Positions 22,105-37,100 of a stretch of 64,000 nucleotides of DNA are shown here, in pieces. The stretch comes from JABDKJ01 sp964609215 (GTDB lineage Bacteria > Bacteroidota > Bacteroidia > Flavobacteriales_D > JABDKJ01), in NCBI GenBank assembly GCA_964609215.1, contig CAZSQZ010000001.1:1-64000 (forward strand). The letters run 5' to 3'. The position numbers and the translations under genes are program-made. A model generated the notes under the pieces. That model made no database searches and was not told the origin of the DNA. It worked only from the letters and a program-made list of their open reading frames with translations. Numbering within the stretch: position 1 is the stretch's first letter; each line of letters begins with the position of its first letter.

Positions 22105-25100
22105 TTATTGATTCAGATATATCCAACCTGTCATTGGTTTAAATTCTCCATCTGGGAATTCTATGGTATAGTAATATGTTCCTGTAGGTAATTGCGAGCC
22201 ATTTTTATAGAATGTTCCGGCCCAATCATTTTGGTAATCAATCGCTTCATAAACAATTGCTCCCCATCTATTGAATACCTTGACAACATTTCTAACTCCA
22301 TCTATGCCTTCAATAGTCCAGGTATCTCCTATTCCATCTCCATTTGGAGATACACCAGCTACAACTGAAACCTCACATGAATCTGCATCCAACCAATTTG
22401 GAATATCATCTCCATCACAATCTGTAAAGATGCCTCCTTCGATTTCATCTATATCCAAGAGACCATCGCCATCTGAATCTGGGTCCTGAAAATCTGGTTC
22501 TCCATCTTCATCAGTGTCTGCAGGATTTGTTGGATCTGTTCCAGCTTCTATATCATCTGGAATATTATCATTATCAGAATCTGGATCTTGATAATCTGGT
22601 GTTCCATCATTATCTGTATCTACTGGATTATTTGAATCTTCTCCTGCTTCAACATCGTCTGGAATACTATCATTATCTGAATCCGTATCCTGATAATCTG
22701 GTGTTCCATCATTATCTGTATCTACCGGATTATTCGAATCTTCTCCTGCTTCTATTTCATCTGGTATATTATCATTGTCTGAATCTGTATCCTGATAATC
22801 TGGTGTTCCATCATTATCCGTATCCAAAGGATCATTTGAATCTTCTCCTGCTTCAACATTATCAGGAATACCATCATTGTCTGAATCTTCCTCCTGGTAA
22901 TCTGGTGTTCCATCACTATCCGAATCACTAGGGTCCGTTGGATCATCTCCAGCTTCTATTTCATCTGAGATTCCATCATTATCCGAATCTTCATCTAACC
23001 AATCTGGTTCACCGTCACTATCTGTATCTACCGGATTATTTCCATCAGGTCCAGCTTCTATTTCATCTGGTATTCCGTCTCCGTCAGCATCTGTATCTAA
23101 ATAATCTGGTATTCCATCATTATCTGTATCAGCTACTATTGGATTACATGGATCTGTCATATCAATCTGAGATTCTAAAGCATCTGGGATCGAATCACCA
23201 TCTGAATCTGGATCTTCAAAATCTGCAAGACCATCTTGATCCATATCATCAACATTACTTTCTACATGATCTGGAATTCCATCTAAATCGGTATCCGCAC
23301 CGATAACAAAGAATACTATCCAGGCATTGTCACACATAGATGGCACACCGTCATCGCAGATAGAATATTCTAAGGAATCTAATCCGCAATAACCAGCCAT
23401 TCCATCATAGGTAATTGTACCATCAGAATTTACTACAGCAGTACCATTCAATGGATCAGTAACTATTGATACGGTCAATTCATCATCTTCCACATCAGTA
23501 TCATTCTCTGTTGGATCCATAGTCAATATATCTCCAACGGTTACTTCATCGTCCATGGCAACTGGTGCATCATTAACTGGTGTAACATCAACAAAAATGG
23601 TATCGGTTACACAGTTTGGTGGCACAAAATCATCGCATACTTCATAGAGTATGGTATCCATTCCAAAGAAGTCTGCTGGTGGTGTATAGTCTACTGTACC
23701 ATCACCATTTATTGTTACTGAACCTCCTGCGGAAGATACTCCACTTTGAATCTCAACATTATCTCCATCTGGGTCAATGTTGTTTGCAGTTGCATCTATA
23801 GTAACTGTGTTATCTTCTGCTACTGTCTCATTTTCATTTCCTTGATTTGGTGCATCTTGTACACAAGCGACTTCTACAAAAATACTGTCGCTTACACAGG
23901 AGAATGGATCACAAACATCATAAATGATGGTATCCGCGCCACAGAAATTCATTGGCGGGTTATAGGTAAATGTACCATCGCCATTGTCCGCAATTGAGCC
24001 ACCATTTTCTGAGCTTACAGGTAAATTAACATGTAGATCATCACCTTCTGGATCTGAGTTGTTGTCTAATAAATCATCCACATTTCCTGTGAATGCTGTA
24101 TCCTCAGTTGCTGATTCGTTTTCATTACCTCCAAGAGGTGATTCATTTGGAGCTACAGTGATAACTAATGTATCGTTCACGCAGATTTGTGGTACTCCTG
24201 TATCACAAACCTCATAGAACAAGGTATCCATTCCATTGAACAAGGGTGAAGGTGGAGTATAATCTACTGTTCCATCTCCATTATCTACAAATGTCCCACC
24301 ATCTGTTCCCATCATTCCACTTGGGAAATTGATTAGCAATGGATCGTTTTCTGGATCTATGTTATTAGCAATAATGTCAATTCCACTTGCGGGATTTGAA
24401 GGTGTTGAACTGACGTATTCGTTACCTTGACTAGGACCATCATTGACCGGTGTTACGGTTATGACTACTTGGTCCGTCACGCAGTTTTGTGGAATTGCAT
24501 TATCACAAACTTCATAGGTAATTGTTGCTGTTCCGAAGAAATTTGCAGGTGGGTCATAGGTTATGCTTCCGTTATTGTTAACGTTTACTGACCCACCTAC
24601 ATCACTCATCGCGTTACCTATGGTTAATGGATCTCCGTCCGGATCCGAATTATTTGCTAATACATCTACGGTTGTTACCGATGTATCTTCCATTGTTGTT
24701 GCTGTTTCGTCTCCTTGAGTAGGAGCGTCTTGTACACAAGCGACATCAATGAAAATCGTATCATTTACACAGGAATATGGATCACATACTTCATAGATAA
24801 TCCAATCTTCTCCACAGAAGTTTGCGGCTGGATCATAACTAAAGGTACCGTCACCATTATCAGATACTGAACCTCCATTTTCAGAGTTTGTCGGTAGATT
24901 GACATCTAGGTCATCTCCTTCAGGATCTGAATTATTGTCTAATAGTTCGTCAATATTTCCTGTAAAAATTGTGTCTTCTATTCCAGAATCATTTTCATTC
25001 CCACCAATTGGAGTTTCATTTGGAGTAACATTAACAACTAATGTATCATTTACACATATCTGTGGTACACCTGTGTCGCATACTTCATAGAATAAGGTAT

Positions 25101-28100
25101 CCATTCCACTATACAAAGGACTTGGTGGGGTATAATCTACGGTTCCATCTCCGTTGTCTACAAATATACCTCCATCTGTACCTGTCAATCCACTTGGGAA
25201 ATTGACTACTAATGGATCAGATTCAGGGTCTATGTTATTCGCTGTTATGTCTACATTATCCGCTGGATTGGCTGGTGTTGAATTTACCAGCTCGTTTCCT
25301 TGACTTGGTCCATCATTAACTGGAGTTACTGTAATTACTACTTTGTCTTCCACACAGTTTTGTGGTATTGCATTATCACAAACTTCATAGGTAATTACTG
25401 CTGTTCCATTAAAATTAAGTGGTGGCAGGAATGTTATTGTGCCATCTCCATTCAGAGTAACTGTACCACCCACATCGCTGGATGTTGAGCCAATAGATAT
25501 TGGATCTCCATCTGGATCAATATTATTTGCCAACAGATTAACGGTAGTAACCGCAACATCTTCCATTGTTGTTGCTGTTTCATCTCCTCCAATTGGAGCG
25601 TCCTGAACGCATGTTACTGTTATGGTCAATTCATCGGTAACACAGAAATTCTCTGGATCACAAACATCATAGCTTACTATCTCCGTTCCACAGAAGTTTT
25701 CTGCTGGGGTATAATCGATGTTTCCATTCGCATCTACTACTGCTGTCCCTCCATTATCTGTACTAATATTTGACACGGTCAATACTGCATCATCATCTGT
25801 ATTATTAGCGAGTACATCAATGTCGTTCAGTTCTGTATCTTCTGTTGTACTGTCTGTTTCGTTTCCACCAGTTGGTGTTTCATCTGAATTACAAACATCA
25901 TCATTATCAGTATCTGCTAGTACTTCTATAGTTCTAGAAAGTGTATTTGAATTATCTGTGCCATCATTGACTGTAATATCAACCACACGTGTTCCTGCTG
26001 TCCCAGGATCTGAACTGAATTCTGCGGAGTGAATTGCTGAAGTTATCTCTGGAACTGTTCCAGGACCAATTGTTAATGTTCCCGTTGCATTATTCCAGTT
26101 ACTTGAAAGTACTCCTGAATAGGTTAATTCATCTTCTGCTGAAACATATCCAGAGGCTATTCTCAACGTTACAGTCATCCCAGAATTAAGGGTATCCGTA
26201 ACTTGAAGTGTGCTTGTGAGTGAAATATTTTCTACTGCACAAGAACTTATTGTTGTAGCTTCCAATGCACTTAATACCGGAATATCCTGACAATCTTGAT
26301 TTATTGAATCATTGTCATATCCAACGGTCGGTGACTGACCAGAATTTGCATCTACCGGAACACCATTAGCGTCCACGCCATTTACTGAAATATCTATTGC
26401 ATTATCTGTGTCAAGATCTGATAATTCTAAACCTCCATCTGCTTCAATTGCATCCGGGCAATTATCACCATCTGAATCTGTATCAAGGTGGTTAGGTATA
26501 TTATCACCATCAAAGTCTGCAATAGAAGCATCGCATGTAGGTCTAACACCTATATTGTCAAAAGTAAGATTTACTCGATCTCCAGGACATCCACTGCAAT
26601 TGATAAGATTGACTAATAATTCTGCACTATCTGAATTTATTGCAGAATAGGGTATCGTTAATTCAAAAGTGGTACTTACATTATCTGGGAATCCTGCAGG
26701 CGCAGAAGGGGTAACACTTGCTCCTGCAAAAGTGGTAATGCTAAGTGTTCCATTATTTGTACCTGGGTTATTCACTCTTAAGAACATTGTTCCTCCCATA
26801 AATACATCCACTCTCGCATTTCCTGAACCTGAATTCTGGTCTCTCAATAGATCAAATTCAACAATAATATCACCATTGTTGTCTGCAAGTCCTGAAACCG
26901 TTTGAGCAAAAAATCCATCTGGTTGAGCTGCATCTGAATTGTCCAAAACAAATTGTAATTCATCATTTGTGAAAACCACATTAGAACTTGTCCACCCATC
27001 ATTACCATCTTCAAATGAAGGATTATTAATTAGGTTCAAACAGTATTGTTCATCTGTATCTAGAATTCCATCATTGTCATCATCTAAATCTAAAGCATCT
27101 GGAATTGTGTCTCCGTCATTATCCGCAAAATCTCCTGCATCATAAGGATCTGTACCTTCATTTTCTTCAATACCGTTTAGAACTCCATCTCCATCGCAAT
27201 CTGCGGCTTGCCAAAGTGTATTTGTAGGATCATAATCTGTATATCCAGCTGGTCGCATTGGGTCACAGGGATCAGTTGCATTAGAAGAAGAACCACCAGG
27301 ATCTTGAGTAGTTGAAGTATCATTCATACCTGTTGCTTCTTCATGATCACTTAAACCGTCTCCATCAGTATCTGTATTGAATGGATCTGTGCCATTTGCA
27401 TCTTCTGTTCCATTGTCTAAACCATCTCCATCACAATCGGCCATTGACCAGGTCGCATTATTAGAGTCATAGCCTGCAAAACCAGCATCCTGAGTTGGTA
27501 AACATGGATTATTTGGATGGGTATCCGTACCATTAGGTTCGCCATCTCCATCACAGTCACCAGCCGGATCAGTCTCATCACAATAAGGATCTGCACCATT
27601 GGTATCTTCCGTTCCATTGTCTGAACCGTCTCCATCACAATCGGCCATTGACCAGGTCACATTATCGGAATCATAGCCAGCAAAGCCTGAGCCTTGTGCT
27701 GGTAAACATGGATCATTTGGATGGGTATCCGTGTCATTGGGCTCACCATCTCCATCACAATCGCCTGCTGGATCGGTCTCATCACAATATGGATCTGTAC
27801 CATTGGTATCTTCCGTTCCATTGTCTGAACCGTCTCCATCACAATCAGCCATTGACCAGGTCATATTACTTGCATCATAATCTGTAAAGCCTATATCTTG
27901 TGCTGGTAAACATGGGTCATTTGGATGGGTATCTGTACCATTTGGTTCGCCATCTCCATCACAATCTCCTAATGGATCAGTCTCATCACAATACGGATCG
28001 GTGCCATTGGTATCTTCTGTGCCATTGTCTGTTCCGTCTCCATCACAATCGGCCATTGACCAAGTCGGATTACTTGAATCATAGTCGGCAAAGCCTGAGC

Positions 28101-31100
28101 CTTGTGCTGGTAAACATGGATCATTTGGATGGGTATCTGTACCATTTGGTTCGCCATCTCCATCACAGTCACCTGCTGGATCAGTCTCGTCACAATATGG
28201 ATCTGTACCATTAGTATCTTCCGTTCCATTGTCTGAACCGTCTCCATCACAATCGGCCATTGACCAGGTCGCATTATTGGAATCATAGCCGGCAAAGCCT
28301 GCACCTTGTGCTTGTAAACATGGATCATTTGGATGGGTATCTGTACCATTTGGTTCGCCATCTCCATCACAGTCACCTGCCGGATCGGTCTCGTCACAAT
28401 AAGGATCTGTTCCATTCGTATCTTCTGTTCCATTGTCCGTTCCATCTCCATCACAATCAGCCATTGACCAAGTCGCATTATCGGAATCATAGTCGGCAAA
28501 GCCTGCATCTTGCGCTGGTAAACATGGATCATTTGGATGGGTATCTGTACCATTTGGTTCGCCATCTCCATCACAGTCACCTGCCGGATCGGTCTCGTCA
28601 CAATAAGGATCTGTTCCATTCGTATCTTCTGCACCATTGTCCGTTCCATCTCCATCACAATCGGCCATTGACCATGTTAAATTATTTGCATCATAGTCGG
28701 CAAAGCCTGCATCTTGTGCTGGTAAACATGGGTCATCGGGATCAGAATCTGTGCCATTTGGCTCCCCATCTCCATCGCAATCTGCTAATGGATCGGTCTC
28801 ATCGCAATACGGATCTGTTCCATTCGTATCTTCTTCGCCATTGTCTGTTCCATCTCCATCACAATCGGCTGATGACCAGGTTGGATTACTTGCATCATAG
28901 TCTGCAAAACCTGCATTTTGAGCGGGTAAACATGGATCATCTGGATTAGAATCTGTGCCATTAGGCACCCCATCTCCATCACAATCAATATTATCATCTG
29001 TTAAATCACAGCAATTGTTCTGTGTATCATCATAAGCAAAACCAATTCCCTGACCTCCTGCGCCCACAAGGTTGGGAACACCATTGGCATTCACCCCTGT
29101 TCCAGCAGTATCCAGACGATCGTTAATATCTAAATCTGTTAAATCAAATCCACCAGCACCATCAATTGCATCTGGACAACCGTCATCGTCTGAATCTAAG
29201 TCAAATTGATTGTCTGTGTTATCACTATCTGTGTCTGTATCACAAGGTGACCTGAGTTCAAACTCAAAACGAACTGAAGGATGTCCACTTGACCAAGTCA
29301 CCGGACTTATTCTCATTCCAATCCAATCTTCATCTGTATCAGAAACTAGATTGGTTACTGGTGTATTCTGATCGGTATTGGCCGAGAATACACCTAATGA
29401 AATCCAGTCCATATTATCTTTTGTGGCTTCTAATCTATAGGTAGTAAGCCATTGTCCGAAATTACCTCTTCCTTTAGTTGTAACGGAGTGAATAGAAAAT
29501 TCATCTCCGAACATCATCCCCACAAATTGATCTTGTGCAGTGCTACTTGCAGCAGTCCAAGCTGTTGAAGAGTTGATTTGAGGAGCATTGTGATTCGAAC
29601 TGAATGCTCCACTTGTTACATAGTTTGAACTTCCAGGATCCGCATCTATAATCACAGAAGTGGGATCACAAAGTATCTCATTGATATCAAGTATTCCATC
29701 ATTGTCATCATCCAAATCACAACCATCGGGCACACCATCACTATCATTATCTACAAGATCGTCAAATCCTAAACAAACATCTTCACTATTGATAACTCCA
29801 TCATTATCATCATCACATTCATCACTCGTCACAGCGTCATCATATGTTCCATTTGGATTCTGTCCAGCACCTGCAATATTAGGCACACCATTGGTTTGTA
29901 TACCTCCAGTAAGTGTATCGTTTAATAACTGAGTGGCTATAAAGTTTGCACTTCCTTCTAAAGCATCTGGACAACCGTCATTGTCACTGTCTAGATCAAA
30001 GCAGTCTGCTGTGCCATCCAAATCAGTGTCAGTCACTTTCCCAAATGCTAAACAAATACCTTGAAGTCCTCCTCCAGTAATAGTTTGAAGGACAATTGAG
30101 CTAACATTATCTGACCGCAGAATCGGCATACCCAAGTTAGTGTTCTGTAGTAAAGCTGATTGCGAGTTCAATCCTGTGACGTCAATTGCACCACCATCTG
30201 TTTCTAATAAGACCCAAGGGCTACCATCTGTTATTCCTCTATGGGTTTCTATGTCATTTGTGCTCTCGGGGTCAGAATAAAAGAATGTTGGAGCAAATAG
30301 ATTACCATTGGAATCAGTGCCCACTAGGCTAAACGTCACATCCAGATTTGCCCCGAAACTATTACTATACAATGCAGCATTATTGGTGCCTGGGTTGTAC
30401 ATGTTGGCCAGTCTGCTAGCCGAAAATGTCTGCAGGTTTGAAGGCATAAAATTTGATGCGTCAGCATTGGCTGCTGTAACAGTAATTACAATTGTTGATC
30501 CATCACTTGTAACTAATGATTGAGAATCTCCTACGTGAATTCCATCATTGAAATCCGATCCAAAATTCAGCCAATGTATCTCGTCTTGGAATGTTCCTGA
30601 TCCAGAAATAGAGTTGCCAAGATCAATAAGACTACATTCTAACTCATCCAGTATACCATCATTATCATCATCAAGGTCGAATTCATCGACCAGACCATCG
30701 AAATCCGTATCCCTACCTAATAAAGCCAGGCCAACTGGATCGCTAATCAGACCAGGATCCGCGCTTGCATCGCCTGCTTGTCCATCGGTCACCTGATAGG
30801 CTGTCGTATAGACTATATTGCCACCGATATTCGTTGTACTTGGGGTATATCCCCAATAATCGAAGGAATCATCAATTACACCAGGCATGGATGGACCATA
30901 TTTTCTTAATGTATCCAAACCATTGGGTGTACCGTGCCAGAAGACTAGTACATCTGCAGTCTGATCAGGAGCACTACAATTCAAATTGAAATCGACCAGG
31001 CCAAATGGGTAGTTGTATGTTGAATCCAATGGCAGCAGCTCTACTTCTGTCAAGGCATTCATGTTCTTTATCGAGTCGCACAATGCTGTTGAACTCACCG

Positions 31101-34100
31101 TGATAAAACTATTGTTCGTAGCCGAAGGGACAGAGGCTACAGAAGCTTGTAGGTAATCTGGAATATTATCTCCATTTCCGTCTCCATTATTTGGAGCACT
31201 TTGCTCTGCAATATCTGTGGCACCATCTCCATCTGTATCCAGCGAAAGGTCAGTACCAAAAGTGAAATACGAATCATTTGCCAAATCCACACCACTAGAA
31301 TCTAAATGTATTTGCCATTCACCACCATTGAGTGTCAATGCATGCTGAGTGGTTGTAAGCGTATCAGTAAAATTTCCGTCACTTGAGACCATTAAATAAA
31401 GTCTTTCCGTTCCAACGGGGACGGTAGTGAAAGCGGCAGAATTATCATCTGGTATAGAGAAGAACACTTCTCCTATTGTTCCTTCTTCTTGCACTTTCCA
31501 GACTCTGTCGAGCATGAATCTGCCACTAGGTGCTCCAGTGAGGGTGTAACTGATGTCATCCCCATCATTTGCCCAAGTCAGGAAAGACAAGTTGGCTGCA
31601 TGGTCGCTTCTGTTGGTTGTATCGGTGTTTGCAGAAATGAAGTTGTTGTCTAACGCAATCGCTACTAGCGCTGAGTCGTTGACTGATTTGGATACGCGCT
31701 GGTGCAAGCAGGATAGGCTGTCCATACCTATACCAGCAATGTCGTTGTTGAAAGTCCCTGCCATTGCAGCATCCCAAATCACGGTGCTGTCGCTGGCGAG
31801 GTAGCTCATCTGCCCATTGTCGAGGGTGATACCATATTTGAGAGCGAGGTAAGATTGTACTTTTTGAAGGTCGCTTTCATCGGAGATATCCTGATTCCAG
31901 ACGATCACCTCTGCTATGCGACCATCGTGGTGGGCGCCTCCGTTTCCACCGAGGTCATAGCCTCCAGAAGAGACAATATTCCATGCCACATTTTGTGAAC
32001 CATCGGCCGTTCCATTGAGGTAGGTATTAAAATCGTTTCCAGTAGATCGGATTCCCGTTCCAATGTAGTCTTGGCCTGTTTCTATGGTCAAGTTTCCTTG
32101 AGCCACCGAGCCCACATTTACTCTGCCCAGCTCGATATTACCTGTTTGGTAGCCGAGTAGTTGAGGGGTATTCGTTGACGAATTCGTTGATCGCATAAAT
32201 CTAGCTAAACCTAGGTCATCGGATGAGAATACGGTGATGACTGAAAAGTCATCGGTACCGACAACACCGAGATCATCAGCCACCTGCAGTCGTTGACTAC
32301 CATTGAAATCAAGTTGAGGGTTAAAGTTCAAGAGATCAGAAAGAGTGTTGAGGGAGGGTTGTGCTGCAGCTACGGACTGGCTGACACTTACCCCTAAGCT
32401 GGATTGGTCTTCCCAGGTCATAGTGGCACCCGTAATCAGTCCTTCATCAGCTTTCAGCCAAAGTGCCAGTGCATCTGACACTCCACCTGGTGCTATAGGG
32501 TCATTACATCCATTAACCAGAGCGTCATAGGCGCTGACATCATTCTGTCCACCTGGGGTCACCAATGGTATACCCACTGAATCTACCTGAGCAGCCAAGT
32601 TGGTCAATGAACTATCAGCTGCGAGGTCGGCAAAGGTGAAGCCTCCATCTGCTTCAATGGCATCTGGGCAGCCGTCACCATCTGAGTCGAGGTCGAGGGA
32701 ATTGAAGATTCCATCTTGATCGGTGTCTACACCGAGGCTGAGAGCCGTTGAGGCAATTCCAGCACCTGTGCCTCCACCGGCAAATGCGGTGAAGACGTAT
32801 TCCGTACCAGCAGTGAGCATGATCTCATAGGTGAGCACAGAATCAGGAGGTAAGATCCTCTCTGTTGAAGAAGCTGTGTAGTAGACATTGTTCCGACCAT
32901 AATTCGTGTTCTCTGCTGAGCCTGCTGTTCCAACACTGAAACCAGCACTTCCAGAGGAACCAGTGAAGTCGGCCTCGTAGGTGATCAGATATGGTCCTGT
33001 TATGGTCGGTGTGAATGAACCTGGGTACTGATACTTGTGTGATCCTGGGTTTGAGAGTGCCCCACCTGAAGCGGAGAAGTTGTCGTTGCCTTCGAGCGAA
33101 TCGAGCAGCCCATCATTATCATCATCCAGATCAAGAGCATCGGCTATGCCATCGCCATCGGTGTCTGTACAGTAATCGACTGAGTTATCATAAGCTGAAA
33201 TATCGCTCTGCCCACCTGGGGTCACCAATGGTATACCCACTGAATCTACCTGAGCAGCCAAGTTGGTCAATGAACTATCAGCTGCGAGGTCGGCAAAGGT
33301 GAAGCCTCCATCTGCTTCAATGGCATCTGGGCAGCCGTCACCGTCTGAGTCGAGGTCGAGGGAGTTTGCCGTGCCATCACCATCAAGATCGCTGGGCAAT
33401 TGAAGGTGCATGTCATCAATAGCCATTGGTCTATTGCCCCCCCCAGCCTGAGGTACGCTGAACATGAATCCGAAATCCTGACCTAAAAGCGGACTTCCAA
33501 CACCAACAGTAATGCTGTAGGTCCATGTCTCGAAGGTCCCAGAAGCAGGTACCGGATTTGTTGTCGTTTGACCAGTGACCAAGGTACCGGGGTTATCACC
33601 ATCTACACCACCTGTTGTGAAACCAGAGGAGTATGTCGTTGGGAAACCACCAGAGGTGTAATTCCCAATTTGCACAGAGATCGAATAAGAACCTGTATCG
33701 CTAAAATTTCCTAAGGTCTGATATGCCGTTCCTGCAAGTCCAGCATTTCCAGTTCCGAAATGAATCATGTTGGTGCCTTCTTGGACCGTTAATCCAGCCG
33801 CACTGCCTACAGTCCATGCTTGCACATTTGCAGCGTTCAAGCTCCAGTCTCCATTGTCTTCTATTGGAATCGGGCCTCCGGTTTCCTGTATATCGGTAAT
33901 CCCATCGTTATCATCATCTAAATCGAGGGCATCGGCCACACCGTCTCCGTCAGAATCAGTACAAGTTTCTATTGCACTGTCATAAGCAGAAATATCATTT
34001 TGTCCACCTGGCGTTACTGTTGGAATACCAACACTATCCACTGCAAGCACTGTAAGTGCGCTGTCTGGCGTTAAGTTAAAAATAGAAAAACCTCCATCTG

Positions 34101-37100
34101 CTTCTATAGCGTCTGGGCAACCGTCTCCATCTGAGTCAAGGTCGAGTGAGTTGACAATACCATCGGTATCCGTGTCAAGATCGCAAGCAGCCTGTGCTAT
34201 GATCTGATCAAGTGTAAGAGCATTATCTCCGAAAAAACTGAATATGTCATTGTTCTGAAGATTACCGTTAAAATCAGTAAATCTCACTTGCATCAGGGAG
34301 CGCTGACTAAGTTGGAATTCAGTCTGTGTAATTTCCGCTAAAACACCTGTCCATTGCCAAGCACCAACCAATGTCATGTCTTCCTGATTTCCTGTGGTAC
34401 TGAATGCAACTGAAATACCATCATCCCATTCACCAATCCATGAATACTCGCCTTGCTCAAGCCAGAACGTATATTCTACTCCAAAGTGACCTCCACCAAT
34501 CGATGTCGGTGCAGGGAAAGCGTTGATGGTAGTCTCGGTCATATTTGAAAAGTTTGACTGGTTATTCGGAAGTTCTTTCCTGTAACACCATTTATCTGTT
34601 GTCAGTAGAGATGATCCTATGGCAGTAGTGAATACACGTCTTCTTATTTGTCCAGAGGCTACATTAATTTCAATATCATCACCAGCAGTGCAGCTTGCCA
34701 CAAGAGCTACATCAGAGCTCTCAGATAAAGAATCATAGTTCAACTCACAATTCTCATCAAGGTCAGTAATTCCATCATTATCATCATCTAAATCGAAGAC
34801 ATCCGTAATCATATCTCCGTCTGTATCGGTACAATAATTTATGGTGTTATTGTAGGCTGCTATATTAATTTGTCCACCAGGTGTTACTGTAGGAATACCT
34901 ACTGAATCTACTGCTAATACAGTTATTGCACTATCTGTTGTAAGATTAACAAAGAGTATTCCACCATCTGCTTCAATGGCATCTGGGCAGCCGTCACCGT
35001 CTGAGTCGAGGTCAAATTCATTGGCCGTGTTATCATCGTCCGTATCAATAAGATGTTGCGCAGAGAGCTCGTAGCTTGTCGCATTGTTGCCATGGGTAAA
35101 TATGAATCGGAAAGTGATTGAGTCTAGTGGCGATGAAGTGATTTCCCATGCATCACCAAAAGGGTTGCCTACAGTGTTTGATGCAAAATGTAATCCATCT
35201 ATAGCGACTTGCCCATCTTGATTACCCAGATTATTATCCGGGTCACTGACTGTAAAAGTGGCTCCTGGAGAGTATAGGTGATGGTCTTCTTGTTCATCGA
35301 ACCAGTTGCCTGCATTGGTTGGCTTACCTCCGACAACAACCACTGTTGGCTCGGAGAAGTAAAGGGTATAGTCCGTGAGGGCAGTTCCGGCCTGAGCAAG
35401 GTTGATGATCCCGTTGGCATTACCGGTAATGTTGCCATTGATCGCTGCCGTGATAGCTACTGTCTTACCATGGACTGTCACGTCAGCAGGGTCAGCGATC
35501 GCTGACAGATCCAAGAGTGCGAGCGGGCTCCTTTCAGTTTCGTTGGTGAGACCATCATTGTCCGCATCCAGATCCAATGCATCGGCCACGCCATCGCCAT
35601 CGGAGTCCGTACAATGATCTCGAGTGTCATTATAGGCTGAAATATTGTATTGTCCTCCATTAGCAAGGAATGGAATACCCTGAGCATCCACACCTCCAGT
35701 GAGGTTGTCATTCATCAGATCGGTCGCTGAGAATCCACCACTGCCTTCAAGAGCATCGGGGCATCCATCATCATCAGCATCCAGATCGAGTGCATCGACC
35801 AGCGCATCTGAATCGGAGTTCCTATCACAGAGATAAGTCGTATTGCCATGGCTGAATTCAATGATCTCATAGCTGATTAGATTTGAATTACCTGAGTTAT
35901 TGGATAAATAAAGACGATAATCATCTGTTGAAAGTCCTTTGCGCGTATAGGTCAGCACACCATCTACATATAAGGAGATATTCCCCTCTTCAGAAATGGT
36001 TATGCGATGTTCTTGACCAGAGGTGTTGGCCAGCCAATTTCCACCTGAGATCGTTGTGCTGAACCTCCACTTGGATTGATTTGTATTGTTCTGGAATCCA
36101 TACACGTTCGGAATATTCCAGTTTGTATTGAGCGTGGCATTTTCAACCGCGAGGCCGATCATGGAGTTACCCGTCACTTCGTTGTATGTAAATCTTAGGT
36201 CGATCGGCAGAGAGTATGTCTGCGCAGAAAGTCCAGACTCCCAATTGCCAGCAGTGGCATCGGGCACCAAGGTAGAATCATTTGGAGCGCTGATGCTGAG
36301 GTTTGCATCCGTATTCCATAAAATGGCTTGTGTGTTGAAGTAGCTTTTGCAGCCTTCTTCGCGGTCGGTTAGGCCGTCATTGTCATCATCATGATCGATC
36401 GCATCAGCCACCATATCTCCATCCGTATCTGTAAAGAGGGTGGCCAAGGTGAATACCTGACCATCGGCAAAGTCGAAACTGCCAGCCCAACGGCCTCCAC
36501 TACTATCTGCAAGCGCAATTGGTGTGTCGTTGGCAAAACCATCGCCAGCCGCATCTACAATGAGGTAGTAATCCGTTCCACCGAATAATACCTGTACATC
36601 GAAAGCGGCATCATCAACATCGAAGGCGAAGTTGACCGCGCCTATTGTTCCTGCTTCCTGTGCCATCCACTGGCGGCCGAGCACACGATATCCTGTAGGC
36701 GCATCGGTGGCCGTCCATAGTGAATCGCCACCATTGTTGGCGATGGTCTGAAAATGTAGATCGGGAAGTGAATCTCTTGATACATCCAAATTGGAGCTGG
36801 TGAAATCAGCATCGATCGCAAGTGTTATGATCGCATCTGAGTTCACTGATCTTGATACCTTTTGGTTCAAGCGAGAAAGGCTATCTTGACCGATACCGAA
36901 AATGTCGTTGGTGAAAGCTCCTGCAGTGGCCGCATTCCATATCACGGTGCTGTCGCTGGCGAGGTAGCTGACCTGACCGCTATCCAAGGTTATCCCATAT
37001 TTGATAGCGAGATAAGATTCAATCTTGGTCTTCTGTGTAGTCGTCAAATTATCAGCATCATAAATGATGGACTCTGCGATATCTCCGAAATACCGCACAT

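Noticed and set aside
27969..28949. Two ~229-codon open frames on both strands over the repeat array
   Set aside because: They are frame shadows: a period divisible by three keeps alternative frames open. Their products are low-complexity Met/Ile/Gln- or His/Leu-rich repeats.
27150..28990. Regular tandem repeats that could be mistaken for a CRISPR array
   Set aside because: The 204-bp units are contiguous, without unique spacers, and keep one open coding frame; they encode a protein repeat.
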